Source of the DNA: Sphingomonadales bacterium
Lineage (GTDB): Bacteria > Bacteroidota > Bacteroidia > Flavobacteriales_D > Crocinitomicaceae
Reading direction: 5' to 3'
DNA: 57,443 bases
Assembly (NCBI GenBank): GCA_016872115.1
Contig: VHBC01000012.1
Coordinates: forward strand, 1-57,443
Every line of letters begins with the position of its first letter. Positions within the stretch are counted from its first letter, which is position 1. The notes beneath the pieces are model-generated. The model saw nothing but the letters and a program-made list of their open reading frames with translations, was not told the DNA's origin and searched no databases. The position numbers were made by a program, and so were the translations under genes. Below are positions 1-9,600 of the stretch, one piece after another.

Positions 1-473
1 CGTTTTTTTTGCCCGCCTGATAGTTGGCCAACTTTTTGTGTAATGCCACTGAGTTTGAGGACAGACATAATTTGTTGGACTTTCACTTCGAGATCCCAAG
101 CTTGGTGTTCGGTGAGTGCTTGGTATAGTTCGCCAAGTTTGGCTTCGTCGTTTGCAGCCAATGCATCGGCGTAAGCCTTGATGAGCTGAATTTCTGGGAG
201 GTCGTGGTCGAGGACCGCATCAAGCACACTAAGTTCGGGGTTAAGGTCTTCGGTTTGCTCCATGAAGGCAATTCGGAGTTCTTTGCGAAAAGTAACCGAA
301 CCGTTATCTGCAGGTTCAAAACCCAACAAACAGCGCAAAAGTGTGGATTTGCCCGCTCCGTTTTTGGCTACAATTGCAGCTTTTTGCCCTTGCTCTATAC
401 CAAAGGTGAGATCAGAAAATAAAATACGCTCACCATATGATTTGGTGAGTTGTTCGACTGAAAGAAAATTCAT
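1..473 (-). CDS. ABC-F family ATPase, N-terminal part (runs off the window)
   Basis: The gene is open from an ATG at 473 to the window edge, so only about the first 157 residues are present. The start reads MNFLSVEQLTKSYGERILF, an ABC nucleotide-binding domain opening. A Walker A motif (AKNGAGKST) lies near residue 40 and an ABC signature (LSGGQKKR) sits at the very edge. The short Walker A-to-signature spacing and soluble, no-membrane character match ABC-F proteins (Uup/EttA type), which act on ribosomes rather than in transport. The family normally has two such domains joined by a linker; the second is outside the window, so the subfamily cannot be told. It starts 1 base after the stop of the DUF4293 gene, on the same strand, suggesting co-transcription with aroC and the DUF4293 gene. 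Confidence 0.9.
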   Translation of the reverse strand, partial: MNFLSVEQLTKSYGERILFSDLTFGIEQGQKAAIVAKNGAGKSTLLRCLLGFEPADNGSVTFRKELRIAFMEQTEDLNPELSVLDAVLDHDLPEIQLIKAYADALAANDEAKLGELYQALTEHQAWDLEVKVQQIMSVLKLSGITQKVGQLSGGQKK

Positions 474-474
474 G

Positions 475-951
475 TTAACGTAGGCGGTCTAAAGATTCAA
501 GAATTTCTTTGTCTTTTTTGACGCCTTTAAAAGCAAAGTAACTAAACGGCAACCCAACAATACTGAGATAATAACCCCAGCCAAGTTCAATCGAAAGAGC
601 ACCAGGCACTAGTAGACCCAGACTGCCAACTAACAAGACAAATAAAAGACCTACTAAGTAGATCAACAAGGCCAAACGCGCCAAGCGATACTGCTTTTTG
701 AGGTTTTTATAATTCATCATGACGTAGTAGTTAAAGAGGACGAAAGCGATGACAAAATAAAACAGCACCGAACCTTGTATATTTTCCGCTTTACTCAATA
801 GGGAGACATCTTTAAAGCGTTGGACGCCATAAACCGAATAAGAAAAATAATTTTCTGCAGTGGGGAAACCAAAAATTTCTACACCTGATAACAATGCAGA
901 AAGCAGTAGCATCACCAAAATAAAATAAACGGTCTGAATACGTTGGATCAT
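475..951 (-). CDS. DUF4293 family membrane protein
   Basis: A 158-residue integral membrane protein beginning MIQRIQTVYFILVMLLLSAL, the typical opening of the Bacteroidota DUF4293 family. Four hydrophobic segments are visible, roughly residues 5-27, 60-80, 95-120 and 125-145, with a charged tail rich in Lys, Asp and Glu. Function is unknown in the family. I chose the ATG at 949-951 over an upstream in-frame start because it gives the family N-terminus and forms an ATGA overlap with the aroC stop codon, a usual sign of translational coupling. The recurrent placement of this gene beside housekeeping genes suggests a constitutive envelope role, but that is inference. Confidence 0.85.
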   Translation of the reverse strand: MIQRIQTVYFILVMLLLSALLSGVEIFGFPTAENYFSYSVYGVQRFKDVSLLSKAENIQGSVLFYFVIAFVLFNYYVMMNYKNLKKQYRLARLALLIYLVGLLFVLLVGSLGLLVPGALSIELGWGYYLSIVGLPFSYFAFKGVKKDKEILESLDRLR

Positions 952-2021
952 GAAAATAAAGTATTGTGTTGTTGACGTAAATAAAAATCGAGCAGCACGA
1001 TGTGCGCCATGGCCCAAACAATTGGAACAGCGCGTGGAACCACACAAGCGTCGTGTCGGCCACCAATAGAAAGCGGTGTAAGGCCTCCTTCTTTTTGGAG
1101 CACATCCTGCTCTTTTTTGATACTCGCTACTGGTTTAAAAGCGACTCGAAAATCAATTGGCATGCCGTTAGATATGCCGCCTTGAATGCCACCTGAGTAA
1201 TTGGTTTGGGTAGAACCGTCTGCATTGAACTGGTCATTGTGCTCCGAACCTTTCATGGCAATGGCGTTGAATCCGCTACCGATTTCAAAACCTTTAACCG
1301 CGTTGATAGAAAGCATAGCTTTTGCGAATTCCGCATGGAGTTTATCAAAGACGGGCTCTCCCCATCCGGCGGGTACGCCTTTTAAAATACAGCGAATAGC
1401 GCCACCAGTGGTATCGCCATCTTTTTGTAATTCGGACAAATAATTTTGGATTTCATCGGACAACTTGCTTTGCGGGCAACGGACCAAAGACGCTTCTATT
1501 TGTTGTTTGTCGAACCAGTTAGTATTTTTCATTTGAAAAGGTCCAATTTGATCCACATAACAGCTACACGCCACCCCTAATTGTTCAAGGAGTTGAGCTG
1601 CGATAGCTCCGGCAACTACCCTGCAGGCGGTTTCACGCGCACTACTGCGACCACCGCCGCGGTGGTCTCTGTTGCCATACTTTTGCTGATAGGTAAAATC
1701 GGCATGTGAAGGTCTAAATACTTCTTTGAGGGCTTGATAATCTTTAGATTGTTGGTCTTGGTTACGAATTAAAAAAGCTATTGGGCTACCGGTGCTCCTT
1801 CCTTCAAAAATGCCGGATAAAAACTCGACTTCGTCGCTTTCTTGCCGCGGCGTAACGAGGTCATTTTGACCTGGTCGGCGTTCGTTGAGCGCCTGTTGTA
1901 TCTTTGATAAATCTATCGGGAAATTCGAAGGGAATCCTTCAATAATGCCACCAATGGCAATGCCATGAGACTCGCCAAAAGTGGTGAGTTTGAAAATTTG
2001 ACCATAGCTCGAACCAGACAT
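948..2021 (-). CDS. aroC: Chorismate synthase
   Basis: A 357-residue enzyme that makes chorismate from 5-enolpyruvylshikimate-3-phosphate, the last step of the shikimate pathway, using reduced FMN. The N-terminal GQIFKLTTFGESHG, the flavin/substrate motif RSSARETACRVVAGAIA and the C-terminal GGRHDACVVPRAVPIVWAMA are all family signatures, and the length is normal. The start at 2021 (MSGSSYGQ) is preferred over one 19 codons upstream because the extra residues do not resemble the family. Chorismate also feeds menaquinone synthesis, which links loosely to menC at 40963-42039. It is the first gene of a tight minus-strand run with the DUF4293 and ABC-F genes. Confidence 0.96.
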   Translation of the reverse strand: MSGSSYGQIFKLTTFGESHGIAIGGIIEGFPSNFPIDLSKIQQALNERRPGQNDLVTPRQESDEVEFLSGIFEGRSTGSPIAFLIRNQDQQSKDYQALKEVFRPSHADFTYQQKYGNRDHRGGGRSSARETACRVVAGAIAAQLLEQLGVACSCYVDQIGPFQMKNTNWFDKQQIEASLVRCPQSKLSDEIQNYLSELQKDGDTTGGAIRCILKGVPAGWGEPVFDKLHAEFAKAMLSINAVKGFEIGSGFNAIAMKGSEHNDQFNADGSTQTNYSGGIQGGISNGMPIDFRVAFKPVASIKKEQDVLQKEGGLTPLSIGGRHDACVVPRAVPIVWAMAHIVLLDFYLRQQHNTLFS

Positions 2022-2068
2022 ATGACAAAGGTAAGGAATTTGGATGGTTAATCTTTTTATATTTGACA

Positions 2069-2779
2069 ATGCGTACATTACTTATTCTTCTGAGCAGCAT
2101 CGCTTTTTTATGGTCCTGCGCGCCAGCTCGATTTGTAGAACCACTTCAAAAGGGCGAGCAAGTTTTAAGCGGGCATTTTGGTGGCCCTTTGGCAAAAGTT
2201 CCGGGCATTGGTGTCATCCCTATTCCATTTAGCTCTATTGGCTATGGCCGTGGCCTGAGCAACCAAACTACCGTTTTTGGGAACCTCCACCTGACCTCTT
2301 TGGCATTCGGGGTTGGGCAGTTTGAACTTGGTGCTTCTCAAAAACTCTGGAGTACCGACCGAATGGGAGTTTCAGGCCAACTCAACACCAATGTTTTGAT
2401 CGATTTTTATACAGGAGCTAACCGTATTTGGCCCCAACTCGATGCCAATTATTACTTCAAGTATGGCCGCCAATGGAAACCCGAACAACTCGACAAAATG
2501 TGTACGGTATATCACCGAAATTATAACTTTGCCTATATCGGCATCTCAAATTGGTTCGATTTTTATCGGGTAGAGTCGCAAGGAAGACCCAACGAACAAC
2601 TCTGGATTCCTAACCTACAAATTGGGCATCAATGGATCAGGCCAAAATGGAGTTATCAAGCAGAAGTGAAAATTTTGGCGCCGCTTTCATCAAATGAAAA
2701 TATTGTGGTTCCCTACCCAAGTTTGCTTCAAAACCGAGGTGCCACAGGACTTTATTTTGGTATTACTTATCATTTATAA
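2069..2779 (+). CDS. Lipoprotein of unknown function, possibly barrel-like
   Basis: A 236-residue protein with a lipoprotein signal (MRTLLILLSSIAFLWSC, lipidation Cys at about residue 17). The mature part is Gly- and aromatic-rich with alternating patterns and ends in an aromatic strand (GLYFGITYHL), features common in small outer-membrane beta structures; I do not recognise a family. The ATG at 2069 is chosen over a TTG two codons earlier. It lies 2 bases before the alpha/beta hydrolase lipoprotein gene on the same strand, so the two are probably one operon and both products are likely envelope-located. It is divergent from aroC with 47 bases between the start codons. Confidence 0.75.
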   Translation: MRTLLILLSSIAFLWSCAPARFVEPLQKGEQVLSGHFGGPLAKVPGIGVIPIPFSSIGYGRGLSNQTTVFGNLHLTSLAFGVGQFELGASQKLWSTDRMGVSGQLNTNVLIDFYTGANRIWPQLDANYYFKYGRQWKPEQLDKMCTVYHRNYNFAYIGISNWFDFYRVESQGRPNEQLWIPNLQIGHQWIRPKWSYQAEVKILAPLSSNENIVVPYPSLLQNRGATGLYFGITYHL

Positions 2780-2781
2780 TC

Positions 2782-3678
2782 ATGAAAAATATTTTACTTA
2801 TCGGCATTTTGCTCTTGATTTCTGTTGCTTGCCGCAAAAGACTAGACGGCTTTTTATTTAATCCCAGTCAGATTGAAAATTACCAACTCGATGCCTATCA
2901 AGGTGAGGTGAGTTTGGAACTCAATGGCGCATTTGGCGTACCTCCTTCAATGATTCATCAGTTAGAATGGAATGTTGAACTCGAAGAAGGAACGGCCAAA
3001 ATGAGCGCCATTTATATCGGAGACCTCAACCAAATCAGCACCGATACCGTGATTTTATATTGCCATGGCAACAAAGACCACCTCGACTTTTATTGGCCGC
3101 GCCAGAAACTGTATGCCAATGCAGGAGGCCTAGGGCGCTATGGCGTACTCATGTTCGATTACCCAAGCTTTGGTCTTTCTGAGGGCAAAGCAAGCGAGGA
3201 AAATATGTACCGCAGCACCAGAAGAGCAATGGAGTGGCTCAAAGCGCAAGGCCTTCAAGACGATCGCTTTGTCATTTTTGGATTTTCATTGGGATCAGCC
3301 GCTGCTTGCGAAGTGGCAGCACATCCGCAAGACTATCCGCTTTCTCCAAGTAAACTCATATTAGAAGCACCATTTGCATCGGCAGAGGTCATGATCCAAG
3401 ATGCGGCGCTGCTTTCGATGCCCGGCTCGTTCTTGGTTGATTTGCAAATAGACAACGCAACAGAAATCAAGAAAATTAGCATCCCTTTACTTTGGATTCA
3501 CGGTCAAGATGACAGTTTTTTGACTGTCAAGAGTCATGGTCAGCCAGTTTATGACAACAAAACATCAGGATATAAGGATGCTTTTCTAGTCACCGGTGGT
3601 GAGCATGAAAACACACCGTTCATTGCCGGCTACCAAAACTACATCGATAAAATTGCTTCGTTTATTCAGCTCTATTGA
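2782..3678 (+). CDS. Alpha/beta hydrolase lipoprotein
   Basis: A 298-residue protein with a lipobox near residue 17 (LLISVAC) followed by an alpha/beta hydrolase fold. The oxyanion region CHGNKDH, nucleophile elbow GFSLGS (Ser), acid in HGQDD and His in GGEHEN give a complete catalytic triad, so it should be active. It resembles BAAT/Abhydrolase_1 proteins of the family that includes ABHD12/13-like lipases and esterases; the substrate is unknown. It directly follows another lipoprotein gene (2-base gap). Its last 7 bases overlap the 3' end of the converging M14 peptidase gene. Location is periplasmic or outer-membrane associated through the lipid anchor, judged from the signal. Confidence 0.85.
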   Translation: MKNILLIGILLLISVACRKRLDGFLFNPSQIENYQLDAYQGEVSLELNGAFGVPPSMIHQLEWNVELEEGTAKMSAIYIGDLNQISTDTVILYCHGNKDHLDFYWPRQKLYANAGGLGRYGVLMFDYPSFGLSEGKASEENMYRSTRRAMEWLKAQGLQDDRFVIFGFSLGSAAACEVAAHPQDYPLSPSKLILEAPFASAEVMIQDAALLSMPGSFLVDLQIDNATEIKKISIPLLWIHGQDDSFLTVKSHGQPVYDNKTSGYKDAFLVTGGEHENTPFIAGYQNYIDKIASFIQLY

Positions 3679-6518
3679 CCCAATACAACGATTTTTGCAC
3701 GTTGTTTCGTGTCGACAAATGTAGTGTCGAGGTAATAGACGCCCTCACAAATTGATAAATCTATGTTTAGCGTTGCGTCATTGGCAATAAATTGTGCAAC
3801 TATCTTACCTTGTGCATCATAAATCACTAATTGACTTCCGATACTCAGATTGCTTACGAAGAGTTGACCCGTTGTCGGATTTGGATAAACAATTAAAGCT
3901 TGTTTATCCGTTTCATTTAAAAATGCACAGCTTTCCAAAATAACGGTTATTTCTGCATTTCCAGTGCAACCGTTGACTGCATCTGTATAGCTCGCAGTGA
4001 GGGTGAGATTTCCTAAGCTGAGGCCAGTTGGGTCAAAAGACAGACCAGAGACACCTAATCCACTAACCGAAGCGCCTTGCGGCGTGACCGTTAATGGAAT
4101 AGCACCGTCCTCCACGCATAATACCATGTCAGTATCTTCAATGGAAAGGCCAACCACCGGAGTTGTATTAACAACAACTTGTTGTGTGGAGGTACTTGAG
4201 CCAGCGGCATTTGTAACGGTGAGGGTCACGGTGTATGTTCCTGGCACAAAAACATGTGTAGGATTTTGTTCTATAGAGGTAAAACCGTCGCCGAAATCCC
4301 AAGCCCAAGAGGTCGGAAGATTCTGTGATAAATCTGTAAACGAAACGATATTTCCACTACAAAGGTTTGTTGGCGTCTGGAACTGTGCCACAGGAGCTAC
4401 AGTTGGACCAGCCTCGTTGTAATAAATTGAAAAGTCATCAAAATAGAAGCCGTCTTTTCGGGTAGCCGCATCGGATTTCAATTGGAAACGCACCTTGATG
4501 ACTTGTCCAAGATAATCACTGAGTTGAATTTCTTCTTGTACCCAAGTACTTTGTACACCTTCCCAAACTGGTTGGTTATTGGGTTGAACACTACCATTGC
4601 CTGTAGTGCCAGGAACGGTATACAAACCACATTGACCCACCCAAGTTGCACCGTTGTCTGTAGAAACTTGCAATTGGACATAGTCATAATCTGCTTCGAT
4701 ATCCCATTTGGCCCAAAAAGTTAGTTTGGCTGCTGTGGCATTGCTCAAGTCAATTGTTGGAACGTAGGTATAGGTTGTGTTTGCATTATTGACGTAGTTT
4801 CCGGTTGGTGTATCGGTAAACGAACGCGGAGAAGAAACAAAAGTGGATGTAGTAGTGTTCCAGTTGCCCGTCCAATTAGTTGACGCGGTCGCGTTTTCGG
4901 TGACCTGCAAAGTGAGTGAACCATATACTTTGGTAATGGTGTCTTTTTTAATCCAAAATCCGTTGTCGGTTTGTAAAATATACTTGATTTGGTCGCCAAA
5001 TTGGATGGCAGGGTTGAGCGTATACGCGATAGCACCATTGCCATTTTGTTGGATCGCCAAATTATGAACCACTGGTGCGCCTACCGAAACAATGTTCTGA
5101 AGGGGGACAATGCTAACCGTAACAGGGCCATTTTCACGTCCTAATCTTCTGGCTTGGTGATTAAAATTGCCGGTTATGGTTGCAATGTTTGTTGGGTCTT
5201 GGTCGGTTGTCAGGACATAAACACCTGCAACATGTGCCAAGATAAGGTTCGGATAAACCATTTCTTGACAGGTAGGAACAATTTGTGCTGAGGGTTGCCA
5301 AAATGCAGTGCCAACTTCTGGTGTATGCACAAACATGGTGTCTTTGACGCCCACACCAATATCGACCTTATACATATAATCATCAGAATCTCCTGATGCG
5401 GGATACAAAGCAGAACTTTTAATAGCACCGTAACCATTAAACGCTACCATTTTGTTGGTATACTCTTGAAAATAATCGTGGTGATCGGCAAATTCAGCAG
5501 TGGTGGTGCCTATCGGGAAAAGAATGTCTTCTGCGTAAGTGTGTGCGTTAAACGCGGTAACAAATTTATTGTTTTGGACCAACCAACGCATGGCTTGTGT
5601 TTCTGGTTCAGAGAATGCAGCTGTTCCACAATAAGTATCGTTAGACTGCGTAAATGAAGTGCCTGTTGTTCCCCAGCCATAGCTGTAGTTTCGGTTCAAG
5701 TCAACTCCGTATGACCCACCCGAATTCAGACGACGGTTCTTTCGCCACATACCGCCACCGTTCGGATTTGTTGTCTGGTTATATACGTATCCGTCAGGAT
5801 TAATGCATGGCACAAAATACAATTGCATATGATCCACAATGTAGGTGAGTTCAGGATTGTTATTGTAATTTTCGAGCACGTACCACATAAAAAAGATGGT
5901 TTCCATCAAACTCATTGGTTCACGGGCGTGATGAATAGCCGTGTATAATACTTTTGGCTCACCACTCTCATCGATTGTTGGGTTATCCGAAATGCGGACA
6001 TAATATAGCGGTCTATTTTGAGCTGTAACATATGTCGAAATTGGCGCCTTTGCAGTGATCAAATTAGGATAAGTTGCCACCATTTCATCTAGTTCTGCAA
6101 GCATTTCTTCGTATTTCAGGTAACCTCCCATTGTACCTAAATTGAAGTGCGTGGGCATGGTTGGGCTAAAACCAGAACCGCCACTTCCTGTGCCTGAACA
6201 GATCGTATTTTTAAGATTTTGCGTTTCTTTTGACGCAGGTTGTTGAAGTTGCTCGATATAATATGCTTGTACGTCCTCGATCAGAACTTCATAGTTGAAT
6301 TGATAGGCATCCATGATTTGACGCTCTTCTTTCGAAAAATCAGATATAAAAAACACACCTTCTTTTCGTATGCCGTGATCCACGGCTACACCTAGATTAG
6401 CCAATTTTGAAAGTTCGTCATTGCTGCCAAATACCTTCAGTCGGGAATAATCTTGAGCAAAAACAAGATTGGACATGATTGTTGCAAAAAAGAGGAGCAA
6501 AAAGGAGATTGTTTTCAT
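3672..6518 (-). CDS. Secreted M14 zinc carboxypeptidase with PKD domain and type A T9SS sorting domain
   Basis: A 948-residue exported protease. After a signal peptide (to about residue 21) and a propeptide-like region comes an M14 carboxypeptidase domain, roughly residues 115-430. Zinc ligands are in HAREP (His197, Glu200) with the third His in FNAHTYAED, and the catalytic Glu is in HTPEVGTAFW, so the site is complete. A jelly-roll-like segment follows, then a PKD domain (WDFGDG at 740-745) and a C-terminal sorting domain starting VYPNPTTGQLFVSN in about the last 75 residues, which directs type IX export and cleavage. The start MKTISFLLLFFA is preferred over an upstream in-frame codon because it yields a clean signal peptide. 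A plausible substrate of the secretion system encoded at 15679-22736. Confidence 0.93.
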   Translation of the reverse strand: MKTISFLLLFFATIMSNLVFAQDYSRLKVFGSNDELSKLANLGVAVDHGIRKEGVFFISDFSKEERQIMDAYQFNYEVLIEDVQAYYIEQLQQPASKETQNLKNTICSGTGSGGSGFSPTMPTHFNLGTMGGYLKYEEMLAELDEMVATYPNLITAKAPISTYVTAQNRPLYYVRISDNPTIDESGEPKVLYTAIHHAREPMSLMETIFFMWYVLENYNNNPELTYIVDHMQLYFVPCINPDGYVYNQTTNPNGGGMWRKNRRLNSGGSYGVDLNRNYSYGWGTTGTSFTQSNDTYCGTAAFSEPETQAMRWLVQNNKFVTAFNAHTYAEDILFPIGTTTAEFADHHDYFQEYTNKMVAFNGYGAIKSSALYPASGDSDDYMYKVDIGVGVKDTMFVHTPEVGTAFWQPSAQIVPTCQEMVYPNLILAHVAGVYVLTTDQDPTNIATITGNFNHQARRLGRENGPVTVSIVPLQNIVSVGAPVVHNLAIQQNGNGAIAYTLNPAIQFGDQIKYILQTDNGFWIKKDTITKVYGSLTLQVTENATASTNWTGNWNTTTSTFVSSPRSFTDTPTGNYVNNANTTYTYVPTIDLSNATAAKLTFWAKWDIEADYDYVQLQVSTDNGATWVGQCGLYTVPGTTGNGSVQPNNQPVWEGVQSTWVQEEIQLSDYLGQVIKVRFQLKSDAATRKDGFYFDDFSIYYNEAGPTVAPVAQFQTPTNLCSGNIVSFTDLSQNLPTSWAWDFGDGFTSIEQNPTHVFVPGTYTVTLTVTNAAGSSTSTQQVVVNTTPVVGLSIEDTDMVLCVEDGAIPLTVTPQGASVSGLGVSGLSFDPTGLSLGNLTLTASYTDAVNGCTGNAEITVILESCAFLNETDKQALIVYPNPTTGQLFVSNLSIGSQLVIYDAQGKIVAQFIANDATLNIDLSICEGVYYLDTTFVDTKQRAKIVVLGQ

Positions 6519-6660
6519 AGGTCTGCAAATAAGTTTGACAAAGAAACAGTAATTTTTGACTAAATACAATTTTTTTAATTGCTCATTGGCAACCTTCTCG
6601 TTTTATGATAGTTTAATAAATTTTGAGAATGCTTCATTAAGTGTTAAATTTACTCAACTG

Positions 6661-9600
6661 ATGAACCTATTACGTATAATCGTACTTCTTGCTTGCTTCC
6701 AATCTGCATTGGCTCAAGGACTTTGGTTGTATCCCAACAAAGGGCAATGGGATGAGCGTATTTTGTTCAATTTGCCGCTATCAACAGGCCGCTTGTATGT
6801 CGAAGAATCCGGTCTTACCTACTTTTTAACGAACGCGACCCTACACGATCATACCGAAGATGCGCATTCAGCCTCAACGCACGACACACACACTACTTAC
6901 CACGCCATCAAACACCATTTTATTCATGCGCAGAAAACGGCATACAATGCGCAGGATTCTAGCCAACATTATCACAATTACTTTCTTGGTTCTGATCAAA
7001 GCAAATGGAAAAGTAATATCAGAGGTACATCTGAAATAAATGCCCCAGACTATTTTGAAAATGGCAGCGTCAAATACCTCATCGATGGGCAACAATTTGC
7101 TTTTCATTTACAGCTAAATCCAAATGCTGATATTCACCAATTCGATTTTCATATAGAAGGCGCCGATTCTATTTTTATTGATTCCAAGGGGTTACTGCAC
7201 CTCACACATTCATTTGGTGAAATCACTTATAGTGCACCAAAAGCTTGGAATTTAATCGGCTCAGACAAAAAAGTAGAGGTTCCAATTCATTTTATTATCG
7301 ACAACCATACCATTTCTTTTGAAGTAGATGCAACTTATAATCCCAACTTTGAACTCTACATTGATCCAAGTTTAACATTCTCCACCTTTACGGGTTCACC
7401 TGTAGACAACTGGGGCTTTACGGCCACGCCAGATTTCAATGGAAACCTTTTTGGTGGCGGCATTGTTTTTGGTTCGGGCTACCCAAGTACTACTGGCGCC
7501 TACGATGCAACTTACAACAGCGGAACTGGTACTTTTCCAATGGACGTCGGTATCACCAAATTCAACGCTACCGGAACAGCATTACTTTACTCAACATACC
7601 TCGGTGGATCTGGTAACGAGACACCGCACAGTATCGTCTGTGCGCCAAATGGCGAGCTCTATGTTTATGGCGTTACCTCCTCGACCAATTTCCCTATGGC
7701 GGGTTCGTCTTACGATAACTCATTCAATGGTGGTCCTTACCAACTTCAAAACTCTTTGGAATTCAATGGTTCTGATATCTATATTGCGCGCTTCAATCCG
7801 AACGGAACGGCTTTATTGTCTTCAACCTATGTAGGAGGTAGCAGTACTGACGGCCTCAATGCAGCAAGTTTATTTTACAATTACGGCGACCAATTTAGAG
7901 GCGAAATCGTGCTAGATGCCAACCAAAATGTATATGTCTCGAGCACAACTACTTCCACTAACTTCCCAACGGCAAATGGCTTCCAAACGCTTTTGAATGG
8001 ACCGCAAGATGCAGTTGTCTTTAAAATGAATCCTGGGTTATCACAACTCATGTGGAGCAGTTATTTTGGTGGCAGTGGTACAGAATCCGGTAATTCAATT
8101 ACTATTGGGTCAAACGGAAGTGTCTATGTAGCAGGAGGCACCACCTCTAGCTCTTTGGCAATTACAGGAGGACACGATCTTACTTTCAACGGCGGGAGTG
8201 CTGATGGCTATGCACTGCGAATCAATGCAGCAAGTGGCGCTATGCAGTCTGGCACCTACATGGGTCAAGCGGAATACGACCAAACGTACTTTATTCGAAC
8301 AGACATCGACAACGCTGTTTATGTTTACGGACAATCAGAATCTGCATGGGCCATTACGCCCGGATGCTATGGCAATGCTAATTCTGGTCAGTTCTTGCGA
8401 AAGTACGCGCAAGACCTTTCCGTCACCAACTGGACCACCATGATCGGTGCTGGAACAGGAAATGTCGAATTATCCCCAACCGCCTTTCTTATTTCTGATT
8501 GTTACGATATCTACCTAGCAGGTTGGGGAGGTCAACTCAATCAACTCTATGGTCAGGCGGCATTTTCTACAACAAATAATTTCCCTGTCACCCTCGACGC
8601 TTTTCAGCTCAATACAAACGGTTCAAACTTCTATATCGCAGTGCTTGATCAAAATGCCAACTCACTGAAATACGCCACGTTTATGGGAGGGGTCGCTAGC
8701 AGTTCTAACCATGTTGACGGCGGTACCTCTCGTTTTGACAACCAAGGCAGAATTTACCACGCCGTATGTGGAGGCTGCGGCGGCAATGATTTTGGTTTTA
8801 CCAGCACGCCAGGTGTTTGGTCGCCAAGTAATCCTAGCTCCAATTGCAACCTTGCGTGTTTTAAATTTGAACTGAGTACCATAGAGGCCATAGCTGCTCA
8901 GCCAGCACCGCTTATTTGTATTCCTCAAAGTGTGTTTTTCGACAATAATTCACTAAATGCCAACGCATTTTTCTGGGATTTTGGCGACGGCACAACCTCC
9001 TCAGCATATGAACCCATCCATGCCTATACCACACCCGGAACCTACGACGTCTTATTAGTTGCTTTCGATTCTACCGGTTGTTTCACACCAGACTCTGTAA
9101 CGGTTACTATAAATATCGGCTCATTTACAGCTGGTGCAATTCAACCAAATAATAGTATCTGCCCTGGTGATTCCTACCAGCTCGAGGCATATGGTGGCAA
9201 TAACTACAGTTGGTCACCCGCCAATGTCCTTGATAATCCAAACAGCCCCACACCAACGGCTACTTTATTTACCACAACGACCTTCTCCGTAATTGTCTCA
9301 GATTCTTGTGGCTCGGACACCCTACAAGTCACTGTTAATGTAAGTGCACCAACTATTAGCCTACCCAACGACACCACCATTTGTATCGGTGAAAGTGTGA
9401 CCATTGATGCCACAGCCACAGGAAATATCAATTGGTCTCCAGGGTCTTTTTTAAATACCACAACAGGGACTAGTGTAATAGCTACACCTCAAAATAATAT
9501 TACTTATACAGCAACAGTTACTTCATCAAACGGCTGTACGGCTCAAGATTCTATTACTATTAGTGTTTTCAATAATCCACCGGTTCCACAACTCATCGAT

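Noticed and set aside
3997..4422. 141-codon plus-strand reading frame
   Set aside because: Antisense to the M14 peptidase in its PKD/CTD part; composition mirrors the opposite strand and no RBS or family match is seen.
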